This document shows positions 36,053 to 45,230 of a stretch of DNA of 64,000 nucleotides, one piece after another. Source of the stretch: ZC4RG29 sp964521255 (lineage in GTDB: Bacteria > Bacteroidota > Bacteroidia > Cytophagales > Cyclobacteriaceae); the NCBI GenBank assembly GCA_964521255.1, contig CAZFRM010000004.1, positions 62,001 to 126,000 on the forward strand, read 5' to 3'. The position numbers and the translations under genes were made by a program. The number at the start of each line of letters is the position of its first letter. The stretch's first letter is position 1. Under the pieces are notes generated by a model. The model did no database searches. It saw nothing but the letters and a program-made list of their open reading frames with translations, and was not told where the DNA came from.

Positions 36053-37891
36053 ATGGAAGTATTAAGTGAATTCCAAGCCGCAATTGAAATTGAACGACTT
36101 AAAAATTTAGAAGACTTTGAAGAGCAAATGAGTCAACCTTTGGATGAAAGAGTTGCTAAGGGGATTACTATGACAAATTTGAAGGTCGAGTTTGAATTTT
36201 ATGACGGTTTGCCTAATAACTGGTGTCAGCCTTTGCCCGCACCGGAGAAATATATCAATGCTGCCAAAATCTTTTGCGACAACAACATATCGAAATTCAA
36301 AGAAGGTAATTCTGTAATTCTGAGTAATGGAAATTTTAGGTTCGAAATGGAAATAGAAGAGGATAGTACGGAAAACTTCATCCTCAAACCAAATGACTTT
36401 AATGTAAGCTCTTGCTACATAAACAGCAATGGCTATCCAAATAACAATTGGGAAATAGATGCAGTCAATACTGACATTGGAACAAAACTTCTACTAACTG
36501 CTGCCAAAATATTAATTGACAATAGCGCAACGCTTCGTAAAATTGATAGTTTTTTAAACGGAAGAACCAGAAATAGCTTTCAAGACCATTCTCTACGAAT
36601 TGGCTATCTAAATGATTCCCAAAACACGGCCTACCTAAAGGCCATAAATGCAAGTGATTTTTGTATTATTCAAGGGCCTCCAGGGACAGGCAAAACAGAA
36701 ACTATTGGAAATATTGCAAAACACTTAATTGATTGTGGCTTAAAAGTATTCATTACAGCTCCGACCCATACCGCCATCAATAACTGCTTAAATGCCATCT
36801 CATCAAAAGTCAAGGATGCAAGTAAACTAATCAAGATTGGTGAGAGAGCACAGAACAAAGAAATTCACGAGAATCAATTTGTGCTTAAAAAAGCACGATT
36901 AACATATTCTAGCTATTCAAATAATCCGAATTACAGCCAAACGGGTATAGCAATTGGAGCAACAGCCTATTCGCTATGCTACCCAGCCGGTAAGAGACTT
37001 GACGGTTGGGAATTTGATGTATGTATCATTGACGAAGCATCTCAATTGAGTATCCCTTTATCAATAGCAGCAATGTGTAGGACAGGGAAATATATTTTTG
37101 TTGGCGACCACAAACAACTTGACCCAATTATTCCAAAAGGTTCGAATAATGAGATGTTTGCAGAATCTGTTTTTAGCAGATTAGCACGACTTTACCCCAA
37201 TGAAATCAACCTCTTAAATACCTCATACCGACTCAACAAATCGCTTATTAAAATTCCAAATGCATTATTTTATAACAACCTTTTGTTTTCAAGTGACTCG
37301 ACCAATGAGGACAATAGAAAATATGAATGCAAATATTATTCAAACGTTTTGAATAATGAACCGCATATATTGTTGTTACATAATGTATTTGATGGAATTA
37401 GTTATTCGCCTCATGAAGCAAAAGTTGTCTCCGAAATTGTTTTTGACCTTTCAAAAAATGGTGCAAAGCTTAGTGAAATAGGGATAATGTCGCCTTACAG
37501 AGCACAAGTAAGAGAAATTAGAAAAGAACTAAAGAGAAGATACCCAAGAATGACCAATGAACATTTCAAAAATCTTTTTGTGGATACGGTTGACAGCATG
37601 CAGGGTCAAGAAAAAAACTATATCATCTACAGTTTATCAAACTCTCATCCTCTGGAATCAATGAGACGTTTGGATTTTTTCTATAGTCCAAATCGATTGA
37701 ATGTAGCCATCACCAGAGCCATGAGGAAATGTTTTGTAATTGCCAACTATAAAGTTTTTGAAATCATAGATGATGAATTAAAAGACCATCAGGATTATGA
37801 GAGCATTAAAGATAGTCTTGTGGTTTTTAAACAATACTTCATGCTATCTACAAAAATTGAAATGAGCAACATTGAAAATGAGGAATGGTAA
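36053..37891 (+). CDS. SF1 (Upf1/Dna2-like) helicase
   Basis: 612 residues. All SF1B helicase motifs are visible: Q-motif LNDSQNTAY (187-194), Walker A IQGPPGTGKTET (206-217), motif Ib TAPTHTAINNCL, Walker B CIIDEASQ (324-331), motif III GDHKQLDP (351-358), motif IV LNTSYRLNKSL, motif V VDSMQGQEKNYI (513-524) and motif VI RLNVAITRAMRK (548-559). The DEAS box and the VAITRA motif put it with Upf1/Dna2-type DNA or RNA helicases. The N-terminal 180 residues are a specific region with no known family recognised. One base separates its ATG from the nuclease gene, suggesting a functional complex. Confidence 0.92.
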   Translation: MEVLSEFQAAIEIERLKNLEDFEEQMSQPLDERVAKGITMTNLKVEFEFYDGLPNNWCQPLPAPEKYINAAKIFCDNNISKFKEGNSVILSNGNFRFEMEIEEDSTENFILKPNDFNVSSCYINSNGYPNNNWEIDAVNTDIGTKLLLTAAKILIDNSATLRKIDSFLNGRTRNSFQDHSLRIGYLNDSQNTAYLKAINASDFCIIQGPPGTGKTETIGNIAKHLIDCGLKVFITAPTHTAINNCLNAISSKVKDASKLIKIGERAQNKEIHENQFVLKKARLTYSSYSNNPNYSQTGIAIGATAYSLCYPAGKRLDGWEFDVCIIDEASQLSIPLSIAAMCRTGKYIFVGDHKQLDPIIPKGSNNEMFAESVFSRLARLYPNEINLLNTSYRLNKSLIKIPNALFYNNLLFSSDSTNEDNRKYECKYYSNVLNNEPHILLLHNVFDGISYSPHEAKVVSEIVFDLSKNGAKLSEIGIMSPYRAQVREIRKELKRRYPRMTNEHFKNLFVDTVDSMQGQEKNYIIYSLSNSHPLESMRRLDFFYSPNRLNVAITRAMRKCFVIANYKVFEIIDDELKDHQDYESIKDSLVVFKQYFMLSTKIEMSNIENEEW

Positions 37892-38362
37892 GGAACCGAC
37901 AAAATGAAAACACCTAAATCGCACACACATTGCCTGACCGCATATGCAGCCCCCAACCAAAGCCTGTCAATAAGTGTGCTTGGTTCAGTGTAAGTGGACA
38001 ATGACGTCAATGAAAAATGCCCCACCGCACGACTGAATGATAAAAAGACGTGTAACATTAACGGGGGACTAAAGACACTGCTACGAATGAAGTGTGGAGA
38101 AGGGCCCTACAGCTACCAACAAAATGCATAATCAATGGCGAGGCTCAGTCTAAATTTGTAGTTTAGTTTTTCAAAATACGTTTGGTGTCGTGGGACAGTG
38201 ACAAATACGTTTGGTGTCGTGGGACAGTGACGCGCTTCGAATTCCCTCCACTGCTTATGCACAAACGGTATATTCTTGGCCTGTCGTTGCCTTTTCCCTA
38301 ATTTCAGAATGACGTACAACTGCCTACCTGAAATAAGGTAGTGATCTTAAAATTTCTTCACC
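37892..38362. other. Island right flank, no gene seen
   Basis: 471 bases after the helicase gene. It is low in protein-like signal on both strands, and apart from the tandem repeat at 38174-38231 nothing was recognised. It should hold the promoter of the 731-residue gene that follows. Confidence 0.5.
38174..38231. repeat. Tandem direct repeat, 2 x 29 bp
   Basis: A 29-base unit beginning AAATACGTTTGGTGTCGTGG is repeated head to tail without mismatch (38174-38202 and 38203-38231). It lies between the nuclease-helicase island and the next gene. The exact identity suggests a recent duplication. Confidence 0.85.
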
Positions 38363-40558
38363 ATGAGCAAATTGAATGACCCTACTCTTCCCATTGATCT
38401 GGAACCTGTTTCGCTGGATAAGCCCGAGCTTATCAGTGACGCCATCAGCAAAGTAAACTACACCTTTAGCGTAGACGCACAATTGGAGGCAAGCCTGTTT
38501 AATGCCGAAGGCGACCAGGATCCCTCCGAAGTGTTTGGAAAAAAACCGGATGCACTAATTCCTTTCGAGCCGGCCTCGGCCTGGTTGAAATACACTGCGT
38601 TATGCAATATCAAGTTGAAGTCCGGGCTTGATATTAAATCTGTAGGCTTTGAAATGGATGTTGCTGCCGGACTAAAGTCTTATGTGTACCGCATTCATAA
38701 AGCAACCGATGACTTACAGGAATCCATTGTTGCAGACCTGGCATCGCTCAAAACCATATTTTCAAAAGATCATATCAAAAACCTCGCTGTCAATGAGGGA
38801 GTAGGATTGGAATTTGGTGGTAAACTTACAGCGGGTATTACGCTTTCGTGGGCTGACGTTTGGTCTACTGGCTTCACCTCCCTTTCACGACTGCTCGATG
38901 CCTCTGAATTGATCCGTATAAAATTTGGTGCAGAAGCTTCTATCAAGACGACGATCCAGGTTAGTGATGCATTCCGTACACAGATTATAAAGAAGGGCAG
39001 CGATAAGTATTGGTTGAGAATGAAGCGAAATCAATCCAGTACATGGAATACCGGAGCATCTGTTAGCATAGGTATCTCCATTGAAAATCCTGGTGTTATT
39101 ACAAGTCATTTAGATGCCATCCTGGAAGATCTTTTGCAGGTAGGCTACAGCAAATTGGAAAATATTGCAGACAAAGCTGTTGGTTCATTAACCAAAGGTG
39201 ACAAAGAAATTCTTATAAAGATAGCCGACCGTCTTGGATGGAAGGAGGACGATATTCTTTCAAAACTCAAGCAAGAGATTGGCGATCTCAAGAAGAAATA
39301 CAGGACAAGAATAGAAGAAGCAGTTGCATCAAAAGTGAAGGCAGGGTTTTCGTATGAATACCTGCGGGTAACGGAAAAGGAAGATGTGTTTTCAGCGACC
39401 CTGAATGCGGAAGGAATTGATAAATTTCTTCCGGATATCGTGAAGGCCAATGTGCGTAACCTTATTGAGTTTACAACAGCCAATCCAACGTCAGGTATAC
39501 TGGCTGATGTTACGTTCCTTAGTGTTGTGATAAAAAACCGGGAACGTACATGGGGATTTTCCATCGGCTTTGGCAAATGGGCTGCCAGCGACCAGAATAA
39601 AGTAGCGCTTAAAATGACAAGCCGCCAGACCGAAAAAGGTATTCAAATAAGTTATGACGGCAAACGTTCATTTACAGGAAGGGCTGGTAATGAAGGTCAG
39701 GGGTGGCGGGTAGATTTCAATGCAGGCATGCCCGCGGTTTCCAATCATACTGTTCCTGTCGCCAATGAGTTTGACTACAGCTTGTATCTTAGTTACGTCT
39801 ATGATGAAGGCAGGTACAGAAATGAAAGACTCATTGAATTTCTGGATTTGTGTCGCTTATGGAATGTTATCAACGAAGGACAATTCTTTTCCTTAGATGC
39901 TGAACTTGATGAAGTACTAAAGAAGTCAAGGCGGTTGCAATATATTGTTCACAATACTTACCCGTCTTCACTTTTCGAAATGATGATCATCGCGATGGGC
40001 GGCACAACACATGTTTTGGATGATCTCTTTTACCTGTCGTTGGGTGCAGCGCTTCCTTATTGGTCTTCGTATTCGATACGGACAGATCCCGAAAAGCGGG
40101 CATTAGCGTATGGTCCTATTTGGAAAGAATACGTGGAGACAGGTTCTGTTCAGCCACATCAGATAGCTCTTGCTCACCTTAAAAAGGTGGATAAAGATTT
40201 GGCACACGAAGAGTTCAATTACAAACCTAACGACTTTATCAATTTCAAAGCCTTTGCTTATGCTGCCAACGCAAATCCTCAAACCGATTTGCGCTGGAAG
40301 GCATTTCGTCAGGGAGCATCATTGTTAGCGCGTGCTATAGATCACACAACGCTTCAGGCGCACCATCCCGTTATTAAAACTGCGTTTGAGAAAATGGAGG
40401 ATATCTGGTGTTTTCCTCATCACGTAAAAGCCTTTGGAAATTTTCTCACAAGAATATCATCACAGTTTTCACTTCAGTCCCAGGATGCAGTGCGTACGGG
40501 GGAAATACGATATTTTAAAGATGATAAGGAGCAGGTGATGGTGATTGGAAAATCTTAG
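38363..40558 (+). CDS. Large protein of unknown function
   Basis: 731 residues with no signal peptide or membrane helix. I do not recognise a family. The first 250 residues seem strand-rich (many alternating hydrophobic runs such as VGLEFGGKLTAGITLSWADV and SVSIGISIENPGV). Residues about 265-340 are helical and charged (KLENIADKAVGSLTKGDKEIL, KQEIGDLKKKYRTRIEEAV). Residues 390-500 are again strand-like, and 500-731 helical. Codon and base use look like the chromosome rather than the A/T-rich island to its left. It could be a secreted or contact-dependent effector-like protein, but there is no evidence for this. Confidence 0.7.
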   Translation: MSKLNDPTLPIDLEPVSLDKPELISDAISKVNYTFSVDAQLEASLFNAEGDQDPSEVFGKKPDALIPFEPASAWLKYTALCNIKLKSGLDIKSVGFEMDVAAGLKSYVYRIHKATDDLQESIVADLASLKTIFSKDHIKNLAVNEGVGLEFGGKLTAGITLSWADVWSTGFTSLSRLLDASELIRIKFGAEASIKTTIQVSDAFRTQIIKKGSDKYWLRMKRNQSSTWNTGASVSIGISIENPGVITSHLDAILEDLLQVGYSKLENIADKAVGSLTKGDKEILIKIADRLGWKEDDILSKLKQEIGDLKKKYRTRIEEAVASKVKAGFSYEYLRVTEKEDVFSATLNAEGIDKFLPDIVKANVRNLIEFTTANPTSGILADVTFLSVVIKNRERTWGFSIGFGKWAASDQNKVALKMTSRQTEKGIQISYDGKRSFTGRAGNEGQGWRVDFNAGMPAVSNHTVPVANEFDYSLYLSYVYDEGRYRNERLIEFLDLCRLWNVINEGQFFSLDAELDEVLKKSRRLQYIVHNTYPSSLFEMMIIAMGGTTHVLDDLFYLSLGAALPYWSSYSIRTDPEKRALAYGPIWKEYVETGSVQPHQIALAHLKKVDKDLAHEEFNYKPNDFINFKAFAYAANANPQTDLRWKAFRQGASLLARAIDHTTLQAHHPVIKTAFEKMEDIWCFPHHVKAFGNFLTRISSQFSLQSQDAVRTGEIRYFKDDKEQVMVIGKS

Positions 40559-40698
40559 GCTATGCCTTTGCCGGCAGGTTCACCCCATCCTCGTTTCTGC
40601 AATTTGAAAGTTTGGAGTGCCCCTCTTAGAAAAATGGAGAGGGGATTAAGTCTGGGAGTTGGAAGCGTTTGAGTGAGAGTAATATCATCAACAACTCT
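40559..40698. other. Intergenic stretch with hairpin
   Basis: About 140 bases after the orphan gene. A CCCCTCT ... AGAGGGG hairpin around 40620-40645 could end transcription from the left; no T-run follows, so it is a weak candidate. Confidence 0.35.
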
Positions 40699-41223
40699 TT
40701 ACACTTTTAGTATACCCAGGTATTTTATCCATGGCCCGACTTCTTCTTTATATTGTTTGGCCATCACGCGCGCGATTTGTGCAATGTGATTAAGGTCGTG
40801 CACCACCCAGGTAGAGAGAAGTTGCGAAAGCGTAACTTCTCCGAAATCAGGATGGTTACCTTTTTCTTCCAGGTTTTTGTCAGTTAGTTTTTTTGAGCGG
40901 AGATACGCGAGATTCTTTTTGCGCAACCTTTTAAATTCATCTAAAAGAACGGTTAAAGATTTTCCCTTGCTTTCTTTAAATTGAGCAAAGCGATCAAAAC
41001 GTTCAAATGATTTATCAGGTTTGCCCGATAGAATGATCTCAGCTCTTGGAATCCAGTCTGTTTTTTCACCGTGAATAAGATGCCCGACAATATCATATGC
41101 GCTCCACGTTTCTCCTCCTTCGTTGTTTGAAGTCCAGTCGTAGGAGAGATTTTGCAGTAATGAATTGAGAACGTCAGGTGTCCTTTCAAGAATTTCCAAT
41201 GATTTGGTTAATGTGAAATTCAT
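40699..41223 (-). CDS. DinB family protein
   Basis: 174 residues of the DinB/YfiT-like four-helix fold with a putative metal site of three His: the first in YDIVGHLIHGEK, and others in STWVVHDLNHIAQIARVMA. The LERTPDVLNSLLQNL helix and the C-terminal KYLGILKV fit the family. Enzymatic role is unknown; many members are thiol-dependent S-transferases. Confidence 0.88.
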   Translation of the reverse strand: MNFTLTKSLEILERTPDVLNSLLQNLSYDWTSNNEGGETWSAYDIVGHLIHGEKTDWIPRAEIILSGKPDKSFERFDRFAQFKESKGKSLTVLLDEFKRLRKKNLAYLRSKKLTDKNLEEKGNHPDFGEVTLSQLLSTWVVHDLNHIAQIARVMAKQYKEEVGPWIKYLGILKV

Positions 41224-41264
41224 TTTTTATTTGTTAAAAATATCCAATTAGTATTCTGGAAAAA

Positions 41265-41618
41265 TCATGGCTGCTTCCTATGCATCAGATACGTAGTCAA
41301 CTGTTTTATCTTATCATTTTCAAAATGAAAGACATCACAAAAGACCGCATCCAGTAATCCTCCGTTTTTCATTTTGCTTTTCACGGCGCCTTCTGCAACA
41401 ACGATGTTGCCTTCTTCAACTAATCTTATAATGGTAATAATGGGGCGACCTTCAAATGCATCGTTTTCAATTTCTTTGTCAAATTGTTCTTTGCCTGTCA
41501 GGTAAAAAAAACCTGGCATGTCCCAAATTACATCATCCGTGAGGCAGGATAAAATTTTTGCATGATCGGTGGTGTTAAAGCCCTCCAGGTATTTCTCTAT
41601 TACTTTTTTGTTACTCAT
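41265..41618 (-). CDS. NTF2-like / SnoaL-like protein
   Basis: About 117 residues from ATG 41618 (MSNKKVIEKYLEGFNTTDH). The pattern EKYLEGFNTTDHAKILSCLT, DDVIWDMPGFFYLTG, GRPIITIIRLVEEGNIVVAEG and FHFENDKIKQLTTYLM is typical of the SnoaL-like NTF2 fold, used for small molecule binding or for isomerase-type reactions. The ATG at 41690 would add a poorly conserved 24-residue extension. It is 41 bases upstream of the DinB gene and on the same strand. Confidence 0.82.
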   Translation of the reverse strand: MSNKKVIEKYLEGFNTTDHAKILSCLTDDVIWDMPGFFYLTGKEQFDKEIENDAFEGRPIITIIRLVEEGNIVVAEGAVKSKMKNGGLLDAVFCDVFHFENDKIKQLTTYLMHRKQP

Positions 41619-41951
41619 TGTATTCTGATGCTTTTTCTTACAATTTACTTTTTTCAGCGCTGATGCAAACCTTGTAATGAGGAGTTGCAAACGGTTTAGG
41701 AATTAATGTTGATGCTTTCATGGACAAAATACCTGTCTGTGACTATATTTCTTGAGTCATTATTAACCTAAACTTAAAAAGGGAGGCTTCTGAAAAGATG
41801 CTTCCTTTTTTTATTGATCTTCCACTACCCTCCCGATTATGAGATTTAATGAGCGGAATCATAAAATCAGTAAAAATCTGCGGTAACTTCCTGTAACCTT
41901 TCCTTAACCTCCCGGTAACTAACACGAAAATTGACAAAAACGACGAGTCTG

Positions 41952-42494
41952 ATGTCCGACGAGATGATCATGGAGGCCGTGAAAAATGGTGATCTTCAAC
42001 AGGCTTCCTTGCTATTTGAACGGCATCAGAAACCGGTGTTCAATTTCCTTGCACGAATGGCAATGGATCGTGATATCGCGGAGGACCTTACGCAAAATGT
42101 TTTCTTGCGAATGATCAAATACCGAAACAGCTATCGTGAAGGAAATAAATTTCAATCGTGGATATACCAGGTGGCGAGAAATGTTTTTTCAGATCATTAT
42201 CAAAAAGAAAAAAATAAACGATCGGATTTTATAGATGTGGAGCGATTAAGTGGACAAATAGCCAATAGCCAGGAGGAGCAAGAACAACTTGAACGGGAAA
42301 AATTGCTTCATCAGTCGATGGCTAAGTTGAATGATGAACAACGGGAACTTTTAATGCTTACCCGTTTTCAACAACTGAAGTATGAAGAAGTAGCGAATAT
42401 AATGGATATGACGGTGGGAAATGTTAAAGTGAAAGTACACCGGGCTATTCAGAAATTGAGAGAGCATTATTTTGAAATGGAAAAGATCGAATGA
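41952..42494 (+). CDS. ECF-type RNA polymerase sigma factor
   Basis: 180 residues from ATG 41952. Region 2 is MDRDIAEDLTQNVFLRMIKY and the FQSWIYQVARNVFSDHYQK stretch; region 4 is ELLMLTRFQQLKYEEVANIMDMTVGNVKVKVHRAIQKL. It belongs to the sigma-70 family, ECF subgroup. The stop overlaps the start of the next gene by 4 bases, which encodes the matching anti-sigma factor. A TTG in frame at 41931 is unlikely. Confidence 0.93.
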   Translation: MSDEMIMEAVKNGDLQQASLLFERHQKPVFNFLARMAMDRDIAEDLTQNVFLRMIKYRNSYREGNKFQSWIYQVARNVFSDHYQKEKNKRSDFIDVERLSGQIANSQEEQEQLEREKLLHQSMAKLNDEQRELLMLTRFQQLKYEEVANIMDMTVGNVKVKVHRAIQKLREHYFEMEKIE

Positions 42495-43267
42495 TGGAAA
42501 AAGATAAACTCGAAAGCTTACTGATCGACTACATCGATAATCATCTTGATGATGACAATCGGAAAGTAGTAGAAGAAATCTTGCGCGAAAACAAGGACGC
42601 GCAAAAGCTTTACAACCAGCTAAGCGTAGTGATGCAAGCTATGAATGGAGCGAACGAGCTGCAACCATCAGGAAAAGTATCCAGCCAATTTCATTCAAAG
42701 CTGCAAAGCGAGATTGATCAGCAAAACAAGGGTAGGGCAATCTCCATTGTTCCGTGGTATTACAGAGTAGCAGCAGCTGTTGCTTTGATTGTTATTGGTG
42801 GTGGTATTGGTTATTGGATCAGTCATCAGCAAAATAATCAGGATGATTTGGAAGCAATGAAACGAGAACTGGAAATGACCAAGCAACTTGTGATGTCCAG
42901 GTTGAACAATGATCAGTCGGCCAGCCAGCGGATATTAGGTGTTCAGGCTGCTTACGAAGTTAAAGAAACCGATCATGAAATTGTTGACGCACTAATCAGG
43001 GTAATGAACGAAGATAAGAATAGTAACGTGCGGCTGTCAGCCATTGAAGCGCTTAGCAAGTTTCGGGATGAAAGCAAGGTTCGCGCAGCGTTGATTGCTT
43101 CCTTATCCATCCAGACAGATCCTGGCGTGCAGATAGCATTAATACAATTAATGGTGCAGATGAAAGAGAAAGGCGCTGTGGAATCATTGCAGCAAATGAT
43201 AAAGGATGATAAAGTACTGCCTGCGGTAAAAGATGAAGCGTATGCAGGTATTTTTAAACTCACATAA
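42491..43267 (+). CDS. Membrane anti-sigma factor with HEAT repeats
   Basis: 258 residues. The N-terminal cytoplasmic part (about 1-85) has the helical pattern of anti-sigma domains (LIDYIDNHLDDDNRKVVEE) but no zinc-binding His-Cys-Cys. A single membrane helix follows (about 91-110, YYRVAAAVALIVIGGGIGYW). The periplasmic region (about 150-258) holds HEAT-like helix pairs, for example NVRLSAIEALSKFRDESKVR and DPGVQIALIQLMVQ. The ATG overlaps the sigma gene stop; ATG 42494 is an alternative. It should bind the ECF sigma and release it in response to an envelope signal. Confidence 0.85.
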   Translation: MMEKDKLESLLIDYIDNHLDDDNRKVVEEILRENKDAQKLYNQLSVVMQAMNGANELQPSGKVSSQFHSKLQSEIDQQNKGRAISIVPWYYRVAAAVALIVIGGGIGYWISHQQNNQDDLEAMKRELEMTKQLVMSRLNNDQSASQRILGVQAAYEVKETDHEIVDALIRVMNEDKNSNVRLSAIEALSKFRDESKVRAALIASLSIQTDPGVQIALIQLMVQMKEKGAVESLQQMIKDDKVLPAVKDEAYAGIFKLT

Positions 43268-43320
43268 AACGAATCGCGATAGAATAAATAATTAATCTAA
43301 ATGTTTTTAATAAAAATTGT

Positions 43321-44112
43321 ATGAAGAATAGTATCTCAATGTCAATAAAGACCATTTGTTTTTTTGTGGCAACCATCTTTTTTACTCATGGTGCATTTGC
43401 TCAGGAATTTAAATTGGCGAAAAGTTCCGGAAGGTTGGAAATTGTCGAAGTGAACAACGTTACCGTTGAAGGTCATAGTGGAAACGAAATTATATTCTCT
43501 GCGCAGAATTTTTCTAAAGAGAAAGACAGCAGGGCAGAAGGCCTCAAAGCGGTAAGTAGTATGGGACTTGAAGACAACACAGGCTTCGGTCTATCGGTTG
43601 TCGACAAGGGCACAACCATTGAAGTCCGTCAACTCAAGAAGATGGACGGTCCGGACGTAAAGATCATGGTGCCAAAAGGTGTAATTGTTTCTTTCAAACA
43701 TTCCTCACCTTACGGAAGTGGTGTTACATTTAAAAATGTAGAAGGTGAAATAGAAGTGTCAACCGTTCATAATAGCGTTCACCTGGTAAATGTGTTTGGC
43801 CCTATGACGATTAATACCGTTCACGGTGAAATAGAAGCGGATTTCAATGCCGGTATAAAAAGTCCGATATCTATTGCTTCCGTTCATGGACCAGTAGATG
43901 TCACGTTGCCAGTGGCAACAAAAGCTACATTGACTATGAGCACTATTTACGGCGAAGTCTATGTTGATCCTGCCATTAAAATGGAGATTGAGAAGAAAGA
44001 CGATAAATGGGTAACGTATGGATCGGGTAAAGTGAATGGAAAGATGAACGGCGGCGGATTAGAAATTTCACTTACCTCCACACATAGTAATATCTACCTG
44101 AGGAAAAAATGA
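43321..44112 (+). CDS. DUF4097-like secreted beta-helix protein
   Basis: 263 residues with a signal peptide (about residues 7-28, ending GAFAQ). The body shows three or four solenoid-like repeats (VEGEIEVSTVHNSVHLVNVF, GPMTINTVHGEIEADF, ISIASVHGPVDVTLP, LTMSTIYGEVYVDP), a right-handed beta-helix of the DUF4097/adhesin-like kind. It is third in the sigma/anti-sigma operon, which suggests a target or a co-regulated envelope protein. ATG 43339 (MSIKTICFF) is an alternative start. Confidence 0.8.
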   Translation: MKNSISMSIKTICFFVATIFFTHGAFAQEFKLAKSSGRLEIVEVNNVTVEGHSGNEIIFSAQNFSKEKDSRAEGLKAVSSMGLEDNTGFGLSVVDKGTTIEVRQLKKMDGPDVKIMVPKGVIVSFKHSSPYGSGVTFKNVEGEIEVSTVHNSVHLVNVFGPMTINTVHGEIEADFNAGIKSPISIASVHGPVDVTLPVATKATLTMSTIYGEVYVDPAIKMEIEKKDDKWVTYGSGKVNGKMNGGGLEISLTSTHSNIYLRKK

Positions 44113-44134
44113 TTTGGAGGTAAGAGGGATGAAG

Positions 44135-44217
44135 TAGTGTCATGTCATATCATATTTGAGTTGACGGTTCATCCATCTGCGTAGGAGACATGAAACTTTA
44201 TTGTTGACATGACAGTA
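44135..44217. repeat. Dispersed repeat B, copy 2
   Basis: Terminal inverted repeats TAGTGTCATGTCA and TGACATGACAGTA (12 of 13 paired). The body equals the copy at 21829-21972 without the nested insertion. It lies between the two DUF4097-like genes and carries no gene. Confidence 0.8.
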
Positions 44218-44323
44218 GTGCATAAAAGCTACAACACTTTCCCTCTTCCCTTTTTAAGTACATTCTGAATTTTAGATGCTGTACACAAACAGATGGGTGT
44301 GGCACTAACTAAATCAACGAAAA

Positions 44324-45088
44324 ATGAAACTGAAAATAATATTTATCGCACTACTCTCACTAAGCATATCAGCGGGTGCACAAACAAAAATTGAAAAGAG
44401 AATCGCTGTTCAGGCAGGGCAGAAGCTGACAATGGATTTCGAATGGCCAGAGTTGATAAAAATTCAAACGTGGGATCAAAAGGAAGTTTTGATAAAAGGA
44501 GAAGTGAGTATCAATAGAGGGGAGAATGACGATGCGTTTGAATTGGTAGTTAAAGAATCAGGAAAAGAAGTATCCGTCACATCAAATATTAAAGACAAAG
44601 AGAATATTCCACGTTGCCTGATCATTAAGAAGGGTGATACCGAATATTTCTTTAAGGCAAAAGATGTTAACGATCCTGAAGTTCAAAAATTCCTGGATGA
44701 CCATGGCCATCAGTATGCCTACATGTCGAATGGGATTATAAAAGAAATTACACTGGAGATATTTGTTCCAAAAGGAATGGAAACTGTTGTTGAATCAAAG
44801 TTTGGCCTGGTGGAGGTGAAGAATTTTCAAGCGCCTATAAAAGTAAATTCCAAATTTGGTGGCGTTGATGCTTCAATAACTGAGCGCACCACAGGAGAGT
44901 TAGTTGCCCGAACAGAGTTTGGTGAAATTCTAACTAACCTTGATGTGAAATTTGATTCCAATAGAAAAATGCCTGATGATCGCCATCATGATCGCTTAAC
45001 GGTTATATCAGCCAAGCCAGGTACAGGACCTCGCTACGATTTTGAATCGAAGTTTGGGAAGGTGTATCTGAGAAAGTCGGAGAACTAA
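44324..45088 (+). CDS. DUF4097-like secreted protein
   Basis: 254 residues, signal peptide about 1-20 (ending SISAGAQ). Beta-rich repeated strands as in KFGLVEVKNFQAPIKVNSKFGGVDASITERTTGEL and GRTEFGEILTNLDV, with a terminal SKFGKVYLRK. It belongs to the same superfamily as the protein at 43321 but is not a close paralog. The gap of 210 bases to the previous gene contains repeat B, so it may have its own promoter. Confidence 0.75.
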   Translation: MKLKIIFIALLSLSISAGAQTKIEKRIAVQAGQKLTMDFEWPELIKIQTWDQKEVLIKGEVSINRGENDDAFELVVKESGKEVSVTSNIKDKENIPRCLIIKKGDTEYFFKAKDVNDPEVQKFLDDHGHQYAYMSNGIIKEITLEIFVPKGMETVVESKFGLVEVKNFQAPIKVNSKFGGVDASITERTTGELVARTEFGEILTNLDVKFDSNRKMPDDRHHDRLTVISAKPGTGPRYDFESKFGKVYLRKSEN

Positions 45089-45154
45089 TCACTTATTTAA
45101 TTCGAGTACTCTTGAGGCTCAACTATAGATTCTGACAATGTATGATATTCGGTG

Positions 45155-45201
45155 TACCGATGTACCAATTCAAATGCTGAGTGGTACATCGGTAGCTTTT
45201 A
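45155..45201 (+). terminator. Intrinsic terminator
   Basis: Perfect 12-bp arms TACCGATGTACC (45155-45166) and GGTACATCGGTA (45183-45194) followed by GCTTTTA. It lies after the DUF4097-like gene, 66 bases beyond its stop. Confidence 0.85.
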
Positions 45202-45230
45202 TTCACTCATTTGTCATTCACCCATTGACT

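Noticed and set aside
38174..38231. CRISPR array
   Set aside because: Only two units with no spacer between them; no cas genes.
38113..38319. 68-codon minus-strand frame
   Set aside because: It runs through the 29-bp tandem repeat and has no protein features.
45118..45130. Additional ACTATAGATT-like site as a fourth operator
   Set aside because: Only the centre resembles the palindrome; the arms do not, and it lies between a gene end and its terminator.
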